DNA of 62,565 nt from JADJEI01 sp035328465 (GTDB lineage Bacteria; Bacteroidota; Ignavibacteria; Ignavibacteriales; Ignavibacteriaceae), in contig DAOLIQ010000010.1 in the NCBI GenBank assembly GCA_035328465.1, positions 1-62,565 on the forward strand. The letters run 5' to 3'. Shown here piece by piece: positions 54,724 to 61,247 of the stretch (position 1 is its first letter; the number at the start of each line of letters is the position of its first letter). Both the position numbers and the translations under genes were made by a program. The notes beneath the pieces were generated by a model. It did not search any database. It was not told where the DNA came from and saw only the letters and a list, made by a program, of their open reading frames with translations.

Positions 54724-55281
54724 TTGCCGTTTATAAAAGTTATAGATGAAGTTGATGCAGCCGGAAAGTTGAAAGAAGCATATCAGGCAATTACAAAATC
54801 GCGCGGAAAACTTTCTAATATTATGAAGATACATAGCTTATTCCCCGAAGCTATGTTAAGTCATATAGAACTGTACAAAACAATAATGTTCGGCAAATCA
54901 AATCTTTCCCGAGAACTGAACGAACTAATCGCAGTAGTTGTTTCAACTGCTAATAAATGTGAATACTGCACTAATCACCACGCAGAGGCATTGAATTTTT
55001 ATTGGAAGGATAGCGATAAAATAAAAAGTCTGATCAATGATTATAATTCAATCAGCTTCGAACCAAAGATAAAAATTCTTTTAGATTATGCTAATCGTCT
55101 AACTCTTTCCCCAGACGAAATCACAAAAAACTTTGTTGATCAAATAAAATCATTCGGCTGGAGTGATGAGGATATTCTTTCGGCAAATCTTGTAGTCAGC
55201 TATTTCAATTTTGTAAACAGAATTGCGCTCGGTCTCGGCGTTGAGTTTAGCGAAGAAGAAGTGAAAGGTTATAAATATTAA
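54724..55281 (+). CDS. AhpD/carboxymuconolactone-decarboxylase-like peroxidase-related protein
   Basis: 185 residues, all-helical CMD fold. The redox motif is CEYCTNHHAEAL (about 79-90), a CxxC followed by the proton-relay His as in AhpD. The start is TTG, preceded by GAGG; the conserved PFIKVIDE lead supports it. Probably a peroxidase or disulfide reductase partner for the thioredoxin-like protein just upstream. Confidence 0.88.
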   Translation: MPFIKVIDEVDAAGKLKEAYQAITKSRGKLSNIMKIHSLFPEAMLSHIELYKTIMFGKSNLSRELNELIAVVVSTANKCEYCTNHHAEALNFYWKDSDKIKSLINDYNSISFEPKIKILLDYANRLTLSPDEITKNFVDQIKSFGWSDEDILSANLVVSYFNFVNRIALGLGVEFSEEEVKGYKY

Positions 55282-55308
55282 ACTCACAAAAAATAATTTT
55301 TAGTTGAC

Positions 55309-55329
55309 ATGCTGAATTTCTTTCAGCAT
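55309..55329 (+). terminator. Hairpin after the AhpD-like gene, weak terminator
   Basis: ATGCTGAA and TTCAGCAT form an 8-bp perfect stem with a 5-base loop, between two convergent genes. On the plus strand it is followed by CTATTTTAAG, only a modest T run. Confidence 0.4.
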
Positions 55330-55377
55330 CTATTTTAAGTCGGAAATAACAAATTTTTATTTTTCTATAATCTTTAA

Positions 55378-56007
55378 TCAAATTCCTTTTGCAACTTCTA
55401 AAAGCACATCCCCCTTTATTCTAGTCTTATAATTTGGATTAACATATTCAAATTGAATTATTCCATTCGCATCTGCTATAAATACTGAAGGCACTGGCAA
55501 TATATGATGAGTCTGTCCTGAGCTTGCTTCTAAATCGATATTAAAGCTTTTTAGCTTTGCGAAATATTCATCATCAACGGTAAAGGCAATTCCAAAGGCT
55601 GTGCAAACATCTGCTTTGCTGTCGGAATATAATTCATATTTCATTTTATGTTTTTCTAATGTTGATCGAAGACTATCAGGTTTATCCATGCTGATCGCAA
55701 TAATTTTATAACCAAGTTTAATTAAGCTGTCTTCTATTTGAACCAGCTCGCTTAAATGCAAATTGCAGTAAGGACACCAGCCGCCGCGGTAAAAAATTAT
55801 TATTGACTTCCTGCCACTTACTATATCACGAATGTTTATTTCTTTGCCTTCGAGTGATTGTAAATTTACATTTGGTATTTCCTCACCAATTTTTAGCGGA
55901 CAAATCTCATTGGCATTTTTTGCTACTTTTTTAATTCCATCACTCATTGTGTTACCTTCTGCTGCAATTATCATTAAAAAAGAAATTAGCAGATAAATCG
56001 TTCTCAT
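55378..56007 (-). CDS. Peroxiredoxin-like (AhpC/TSA) exported protein
   Basis: 209 residues from the ATG at 56007, which has an AAAGGAAAA site before it (a GTG five codons upstream is weaker). A signal-like N-terminus (RTIYLLISFLMIIAAEG) precedes a thioredoxin-fold domain with IIIFYRGGWCPYCNLHL. The WCPYC in this context is the PRXL/AhpC-TSA-like motif rather than the usual TxxC. It probably acts in the periplasm against peroxides. It starts 20 bases after the DUF6969-like gene. Confidence 0.85.
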   Translation of the reverse strand: MRTIYLLISFLMIIAAEGNTMSDGIKKVAKNANEICPLKIGEEIPNVNLQSLEGKEINIRDIVSGRKSIIIFYRGGWCPYCNLHLSELVQIEDSLIKLGYKIIAISMDKPDSLRSTLEKHKMKYELYSDSKADVCTAFGIAFTVDDEYFAKLKSFNIDLEASSGQTHHILPVPSVFIADANGIIQFEYVNPNYKTRIKGDVLLEVAKGI

Positions 56008-56027
56008 ATTTTTTCCTTTCACTTGAG

Positions 56028-56720
56028 CTACCAGTTGGTTTTTTCATCTTTTAAAATATTTATTTCGGTAAATGAAAGCACTTCAAAATCTCTATCCTCA
56101 AAGGGCTCACGGAAATTTTTATCTGTGTAATCTTTTATCCAATTGTCCCGCTGGTCGAAAAGATCATTGATTTCGTCAGGATAAGACTTGAAAATATAGT
56201 TTATAAATTCTACCACCCTTTTATCTTCGTAAAGGTCTGGATTCACATAAAATGATTCGGCAAACTTTTTCAGAACATCAGCTTTAACATATTTATCATC
56301 GGTAACCCATCTGTTTACAGTGGCTAACCCAATCGGTTCGCCTTCTTGATTCATAGATATTAATACGAGGTGAATCAGATCGCCATTTGCGTCAGTAACA
56401 AAGGTGTGGAAATGTCCGTATTCATTCGGGCGATGAGCGTGGAAAAATAATTGGCAGCCTGTTTCTTCATCCTTAATTCCACCGTCGTAGGGATAATGAG
56501 TTGAAGGATCAAACACGTATTCTTTGCCGTTCATAATTTTATTAACAAGGTTCGAACCTTCTCTTTTCAGAGTTGTAATTATCTCAATTATTTTCTGCTT
56601 GAACTCATTAGCAGATGCAATAACATGTGATACTAAATTTTTAGCCAGCGTTGAAGCTGATAGCAATCCTACAACAGTGAACAGACTTATTTTCTTTATA
56701 AAATTTCTTCGCGTATTCAT
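56028..56720 (-). CDS. DUF6969-like protein with twin-arginine-type signal
   Basis: 230 residues. It starts NTRRNFIKKISLFTVVGLLSAST, a twin-arginine signal pattern (RRNFIK) with a hydrophobic stretch, suggesting export of a folded, cofactor-bearing protein. The central YPYDGGIKDEETGCQLFFHAH and RPNEYGHFHTFV match what I recall of the DUF6969 family, with several His that could bind metal. Function unknown. Encoded upstream of the peroxiredoxin-like gene on the same strand. Confidence 0.65.
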   Translation of the reverse strand: MNTRRNFIKKISLFTVVGLLSASTLAKNLVSHVIASANEFKQKIIEIITTLKREGSNLVNKIMNGKEYVFDPSTHYPYDGGIKDEETGCQLFFHAHRPNEYGHFHTFVTDANGDLIHLVLISMNQEGEPIGLATVNRWVTDDKYVKADVLKKFAESFYVNPDLYEDKRVVEFINYIFKSYPDEINDLFDQRDNWIKDYTDKNFREPFEDRDFEVLSFTEINILKDEKTNW

Positions 56721-56795
56721 TGTATTGATTTTTTAAAAATAGAATGAACTGACCGAATTACTTCAGTCAGTTCAATCTAAGAATTTTTTCTGAAA

Positions 56796-57503
56796 TTATT
56801 TTTTCATCTTACAGGGATTGCACTTACCGGCATCTTTCATCTTGCAAGGGTTGCAAACGCCGCATGGATTATCGCCAGAAGCATTTTTATCGCTTGCTAC
56901 AAAATTAGCAGTGATTTGAACTTCTTCATTTACTTTACCAACTACCATCGAAGGAATCATCACTCCGTAGTCACTTAACTTAATATTGAAATCGGCATTT
57001 GCTACCAAAAGATTTCCCGGAGCTTTTGCTTTGGTTCTATCACTTTCTTTAAAGTAAGTAAGTGTTCCCGGAACTTCAATATCCTTTGTAACGCCATGAA
57101 CAGTGAACTTTCCAACGAGAGTCGCTTTAACTTTTTGCCCATCGTTCAAAGATTTTGAGGATGGGTTTTTTATTCCCGTCAATTGAAATTCGGCATAAGG
57201 AAATTTGCCAGCGTTAAGCCACATATCGCTTTTCATGTGTTCATCACGCAAGTCGATACCGGTTTTAATATTATTGATAGATACTTTTACTTTGCCCATT
57301 GGATTTTGAGTAATGTCATTAACATTTAACATTACTGTTGCGTCTAAGCCGCTTGATAAGCCGACGATTTTTTCGAAGGGTGCATCAGAAATAAATGAAG
57401 CTTGGTTTCTACCATCCTTTGAATCGGCAGAAAAAGTTTGTGCGAAAAGATTTAATCCTAACATAAAAGTTACGATTGCGATCGAGTTAATTTTGGTCCT
57501 CAT
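56796..57503 (-). CDS. YceI-family secreted protein with Cys-rich C-terminal tail
   Basis: 235 residues. A signal peptide (1-21, ending GLNLFAQ) is followed by a YceI lipocalin-like barrel (about 22-205). There are strands such as VKVSINNIKTGIDLRDEHMKSD, KFPYAEFQLTGI and GKFTVHGVTKDIEVPGTL, all typical of the family, which binds isoprenoid-like lipids. Unusually a tail of about 25 residues follows with NPCGVCNPCKMKD and GKCNPCKMKK, giving six cysteines, that could bind metal or make disulfides. A GGAGT site precedes the ATG. Next to redox genes. Confidence 0.85.
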   Translation of the reverse strand: MRTKINSIAIVTFMLGLNLFAQTFSADSKDGRNQASFISDAPFEKIVGLSSGLDATVMLNVNDITQNPMGKVKVSINNIKTGIDLRDEHMKSDMWLNAGKFPYAEFQLTGIKNPSSKSLNDGQKVKATLVGKFTVHGVTKDIEVPGTLTYFKESDRTKAKAPGNLLVANADFNIKLSDYGVMIPSMVVGKVNEEVQITANFVASDKNASGDNPCGVCNPCKMKDAGKCNPCKMKK

Positions 57504-57636
57504 TATGAACTCCTTTATAGATTGTTCTAGAATATGTTTTTAATAAAAAATTATATTTAATTACTGTACTAAAACTAATTCCTGGATTAGATTTAGTCTG
57601 TCCAGTATCAGACAAGTACTAACTTAAAAACGAATA

Positions 57637-57666
57637 AAAACCCGATCCTGAATAAGACCGGGTTTT
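57637..57666 (-). terminator. Rho-independent terminator of the large T9SS-sorted gene
   Basis: AAAACCCG and CGGGTTTT form an 8-bp stem, extended by a partial GA-TC pairing, with a T tract (TTTTTATT) next on the minus strand. It lies 25 bases past the stop at 57692. Confidence 0.85.
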
Positions 57667-57691
57667 AATATTGGGAAAGAATATCTGATTT

Positions 57692-59899
57692 TTATTTCAT
57701 CAAGATCATTTTTCTTGTTGATGTGAAATCATTTGCCTTCAAGCTGTATAGATAAACTCCTGAAGTTACTTTGTTTCCAGCGTTATCAGTTCCATTCCAA
57801 TTTACCTGATACTTGCCGGCAGTTTTAGTTTCGTTAACAAGCTGTGCAACTTCCTGTCCAAGTATGTTATAAACTTTTAGTTTTACAAATGCATCTGCCG
57901 GAATATCAAATGATATAATGGTAGATGGATTAAATGGATTTGGAAAATTCTGCGCAAGATTAAATGAAGCCGGAGTTACTGTGTTATTATCTTCAACTCC
58001 TGTAACAAGCGATAGAACAGCTTCAGCAGCAAAGATTGATGGTAAATTATCTACTTGCTGGGGAAGATAAGGAATGCCGTCACCATCAGAATCGTTTCCA
58101 CTTTCACCTGTGTTTTCAGATTCAGAAAGCTGCATTGCATTACCAACCTTGTTGAAGAAGCGAGTGTAAATTAATGGTGATTCATTTTTATTTCCGACTA
58201 ATCTCGCTTCTCTCATTGCTCCAGAAATAGTTGCAACATTAAATGGTGTGTAAACAGCTTGCGTGTTTCCAAGTGTTGTAAAGAAAGCTTTCTTTTCCGG
58301 TGAATAAAAATTTGTGATCAAATAATCGTAAGCATTGTTTGCTTCAGTTAAATAGGCAGCATTTCCTGTAGCTTCATAAGCCGCATATAAACCACGGATA
58401 GCAGCAGATTGTGATTCTACAAGTGTTGCGCTATTATCTTTGCCTGTTCCAATTGTAAATGAGTTAGCAAAACTTCCGTCGTTATTTTTTAATGAGTTGA
58501 TTAAAAAGTTTGCTTCGGAATTAATTCCGTTGATAGCCATATCATACAAAGGTGTTCCGTTAAATTCTTCTGAAAGAATTTTTAGTATTGCAATAATGTA
58601 ACCGGCAGACACAGTTCCAATTTCATTTCCACGAACTACCGAGCCGCCAACTAAAGAAGATTTCTCTACAAAAGTTCCATTGGTTTCATCAAAGTGCATT
58701 GCAAAAATATTTTTAGCAATTATAGTACTTGTTCCCATCATCAAATCAAATGGACCGGGCACGTCTGTCTGCGACATTGCCGGTGGAAACGGATCGCCAT
58801 CAAAAACTACGTGATACGCAAGATGCGAACTCGTAGATGAATTATTCGGATCCATCATATTCTGATAGCTTAAAGTTCCCCAAAGAAATGAAAGCTGATC
58901 GTATAAATAACTATCTGAATCAGTAACGAGCAGCGTTGATGGTTTCGGCGGCATTATTGGATCAACATTTTCTTCAGTCACTGCAATGTAGTGAGGGAAG
59001 AATTGAATCCCATTTGCCGGATCATACGTCATAGGATCAACCGCACCTAAGTTGTTACCATCGTAAGCAAGATTATTAATCGTGTAAAAAACTTTATTGA
59101 TCGCCTCGGCAGTTAAAACTTGTCCAACAAATCCATCAATATTATTCCCGCCATAAAAAACATTATTGGAAGGATCAAAATGTGGATTGCCTGCTGAGTC
59201 CGGAGTTACAGTTCCATCTGGTTCAATACCATTATCAAGTGAATCGTGAAAAGCGCCAAGCATATCCTGAGCCCATAAATATTGCTTCATTAATGTTTGT
59301 CCCATTGCAGCGGGATTAAGAGTTTTATCCATTAAATTTCTATCCCAGCGAAGAGTTGCAAAATCACTTGCAAAATTTATTGGATCAATCGGCTGAGGAA
59401 GATGCGGATTGCCTGAAATAAATTCGGCAAACTGCGGAAAAGCATTTGCAAAAGGCATTTGATTAGCAAGCATCGAAAAGTGCATTACATTTTTCATCAG
59501 CTCATCATCTTCTTTAAATCCATTTGGTGTACCGCCTGTAAACAATCCATCAAAATTTGGATCAGTTTCCATCGCTGCCATTTGCTGAATCATCGGCGCC
59601 CAAATCATATGAAGTCCGATACCTGACTGCGCAATTACCGCCGCCAACTGATATCGCGAATATTCATAATTATTTATTCCAAGGGTGTAGGAAATTGAAT
59701 CCGGTGCATAAGGAATGAACGGATCAAGATCATCCAAATTGTAGCCAATCGCCTCTGCATAAGGTTCGCCGCTTTCATTTATTTCATTAGCAAGCAGCAT
59801 TTGATCTGCAGTTTTGTAAATGCTGGTGTTAGTTATTTGTACTTGCGCATTTAATGCAGTAACTAACAAAAGTACGAGTAATGTGAGTACTCTCTTCAT
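57692..59899 (-). CDS. Large secreted protein with T9SS type A sorting domain
   Basis: 735 residues. A signal peptide (1-19) precedes a long helical domain. Pairs of helices and GG-turns from about 390 to 580 (AIRGLYAAYEATGNAAYLTEANNAYDYLI, KKAFFTTLGNTQAVY) suggest an (alpha/alpha) toroid as in some glycosidases, but no catalytic motif is certain. A DSDGDGIP calcium-loop-like stretch lies near 607-614. The last 85 residues are a sorting domain with NFPNPFNPSTIISFDIP, GQEVAQLVN and a final KMILMK. Its promoter region is shared with the divergent mer operon. Confidence 0.75.
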   Translation of the reverse strand: MKRVLTLLVLLLVTALNAQVQITNTSIYKTADQMLLANEINESGEPYAEAIGYNLDDLDPFIPYAPDSISYTLGINNYEYSRYQLAAVIAQSGIGLHMIWAPMIQQMAAMETDPNFDGLFTGGTPNGFKEDDELMKNVMHFSMLANQMPFANAFPQFAEFISGNPHLPQPIDPINFASDFATLRWDRNLMDKTLNPAAMGQTLMKQYLWAQDMLGAFHDSLDNGIEPDGTVTPDSAGNPHFDPSNNVFYGGNNIDGFVGQVLTAEAINKVFYTINNLAYDGNNLGAVDPMTYDPANGIQFFPHYIAVTEENVDPIMPPKPSTLLVTDSDSYLYDQLSFLWGTLSYQNMMDPNNSSTSSHLAYHVVFDGDPFPPAMSQTDVPGPFDLMMGTSTIIAKNIFAMHFDETNGTFVEKSSLVGGSVVRGNEIGTVSAGYIIAILKILSEEFNGTPLYDMAINGINSEANFLINSLKNNDGSFANSFTIGTGKDNSATLVESQSAAIRGLYAAYEATGNAAYLTEANNAYDYLITNFYSPEKKAFFTTLGNTQAVYTPFNVATISGAMREARLVGNKNESPLIYTRFFNKVGNAMQLSESENTGESGNDSDGDGIPYLPQQVDNLPSIFAAEAVLSLVTGVEDNNTVTPASFNLAQNFPNPFNPSTIISFDIPADAFVKLKVYNILGQEVAQLVNETKTAGKYQVNWNGTDNAGNKVTSGVYLYSLKANDFTSTRKMILMK

Positions 59900-59965
59900 T
59901 TTAGAACTCCTTAGTGTTGTTTGAAAAATTCACTTGTAAAACTAAACCGCTGCACAAAAGGAGTA

Positions 59966-60014
59966 TGTCAAGATTTTGACACAAGACAATTTTCAACTTT
60001 TAAAATTGTCTTGT
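59966..60014. promoter_or_regulatory. Two adjacent perfect palindromes in the divergent spacer
   Basis: TGTCAAGATTTTGACA (59966-59981) is a 6-bp inverted repeat with 4-base spacing, similar in shape to Crp/Fnr-family operators. It abuts a 13-bp perfect inverted repeat (59981-59993 with 60002-60014; ACAAGACAATTTT and its complement) around an 8-base loop. Both lie between the secreted-protein gene and merR. Confidence 0.45.
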
Positions 60015-60047
60015 AATTGATTCTTAATCGAAGAAGAAAAATTTTAC

Positions 60048-60079
60048 TTGACTCCGTACCATACTACGCGTATTATATT
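60048..60079 (+). promoter_or_regulatory. mer promoter and MerR operator
   Basis: A TTGACT -35 box (60048-60053) runs straight into CCGTACC, the same start as the classical mer promoter. CGTA-6 bases-TACG forms the core dyad between the boxes. TATATT at 60074-60079 gives a 20-base spacer, the long spacing that MerR-type activators need; TATTAT at 60071 would give 17. merR starts 27 bases on, so the promoter also drives merR itself, unlike the divergent proteobacterial layout. Confidence 0.72.
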
Positions 60080-60106
60080 TGTGTAAGATGTAAAAAGGAA
60101 TTAAAA

Positions 60107-60508
60107 ATGGCTGAATATTTTGTCGGACAATTAGCTAAAGAAGTTGGAATTAATATTGAAACCGTCCGCTACTACGAAAAATTAAAATTACTTCCTAAGC
60201 CGAAACGAAGAGAATCGCGTTACAGAGTTTATGATGAAAATGATTTGAAGCGGCTTCTGTTTATTAAGCGGGCTAAAGAACTTGGTTTTACTCTTAAAGA
60301 GATTAAAGAGTTGTTTGGTTTGAGAATTGATTCCGAAGCCAGATGCGGCGATGTCAAACACCTGACTGAACATAAGCTACAAGATGTTGATAATAGAATC
60401 AGCGATTTGAAAAAGATTAGAAGCGTGCTTGTTAAGCTCATAAATCAATGTGTTAATGAAGAAGTATCATCGGATGAATGTCCGATACTGGAATTAATAG
60501 AATTTTAA
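60107..60508 (+). CDS. merR: Mercury-responsive MerR-family regulator
   Basis: 133 residues from the ATG at 60107 with AAGGA before it; an earlier GTG/ATG-type extension would overlap the promoter. The N-terminal winged helix reads VGQLAKEVGINIETVRYYEKLKLLPKP. Three cysteines, C80, C115 and C125, match the Hg(II) ligands of Tn501 MerR (82, 117, 126), with the same 35-residue first spacing and one extra residue in the second. Bound mercury should untwist the promoter and turn on merTP and merA. Confidence 0.9.
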   Translation: MAEYFVGQLAKEVGINIETVRYYEKLKLLPKPKRRESRYRVYDENDLKRLLFIKRAKELGFTLKEIKELFGLRIDSEARCGDVKHLTEHKLQDVDNRISDLKKIRSVLVKLINQCVNEEVSSDECPILELIEF

Positions 60509-60528
60509 TTTGAAAAGGAGAAATAAAA

Positions 60529-61140
60529 ATGAAAGACAAAATATTATCCGGCGGCGGAATTATAATAGCATTGCTTGCCTCGCTTTGCTGCATTACTCCA
60601 GTGCTTGCTGTACTTGGAGGACTTGGTGGAATTGCTACAACATTTTCTTTCCTCGAACCATTTCGTCCATATTTAATTGGATTAACCATAATTGTTTTGG
60701 GCTACGCATTCTATAATGCATATAAACCAAAAAAGGTGAATGACATCAATTGTAATTGTGAGACGGATGAAAAAACAAAATTCATCAATTCAAAAAAGTT
60801 TTTGTGGATTATTACTGCCATAAGTGCATTGCTAATAACATTTCCTTATTACTCAAAAGCTTTGTTCCCCACAAAAAAAGAAAATGTTATTGTTGTGCAA
60901 TCCGATAACATAGTAAAAGCCGAAATACATATTGAGGGAATGACTTGCACTTCTTGCGAACATTCTGTGGACTTCGCACTTCAATCAGAAAACGGAGTAA
61001 TCAAAGAAAGTTCCGCTTATGAAACCGGAATTGCGAAAGTCGAGTTTGATAAATCAAAAGTAACGGAGGAGCAACTTAAAAACGCAGTTGAAGAAAAAGT
61101 TGGATACAAAGTGAAAAACATTGAAAGAACAAATAACTAA
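60529..61140 (+). CDS. merTP: Mercuric transport fusion protein MerTP
   Basis: 203 residues uniting MerT and MerP. The MerT part has TM helices at about 9-35, 47-64 and 92-110, with vicinal C20-C21 (SLCCITP) in the first and C75/C77 (CNCET) in the loop. The MerP-like heavy-metal-associated domain has GMTCTSCEHSVDFAL (C140, C143) and ends the protein. It takes Hg(II) through the inner membrane to MerA. A AAAGGAG site lies just before the ATG. It is 20 bases after merR. Confidence 0.9.
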   Translation: MKDKILSGGGIIIALLASLCCITPVLAVLGGLGGIATTFSFLEPFRPYLIGLTIIVLGYAFYNAYKPKKVNDINCNCETDEKTKFINSKKFLWIITAISALLITFPYYSKALFPTKKENVIVVQSDNIVKAEIHIEGMTCTSCEHSVDFALQSENGVIKESSAYETGIAKVEFDKSKVTEEQLKNAVEEKVGYKVKNIERTNN

Positions 61141-61143
61141 TAC

Positions 61144-61237
61144 TTAGTGTTACTTTGTGATGCACTTTGTGCCCCTTCGTGGTAAAAAAGAATTGACCAC
61201 AAAGTATCACTAAGGATTTCGCAAAGAGACACGAAGG
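61144..61237. repeat. Imperfect palindromic intergenic repeat between merTP and merA
   Basis: TTAGTGTTACTTTGTG (61144-61159) and CACAAAGTATCACTAA (61198-61213) are inverted copies with 15 of 16 pairs matching. CCTTCGT (61174-61180) also has its inverse ACGAAGG at 61231-61237. The DNA between the genes is wholly made of such CTTTGTG/CTTCGTG words, a pattern seen in dispersed palindromic repeats. Confidence 0.7.
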
Positions 61238-61247
61238 AAAAACTGTT

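Noticed and set aside
60017..60106. Upstream extension of merR to 60017
   Set aside because: It would put coding sequence over the -35/-10 boxes and the operator dyad; the ATG at 60107 has a ribosome-binding site and matches known MerR N-termini.
61144..61237. Insertion sequence remnant
   Set aside because: It has inverted arms but no transposase fragment, and no target duplication that I could see; kept only as a palindromic repeat.
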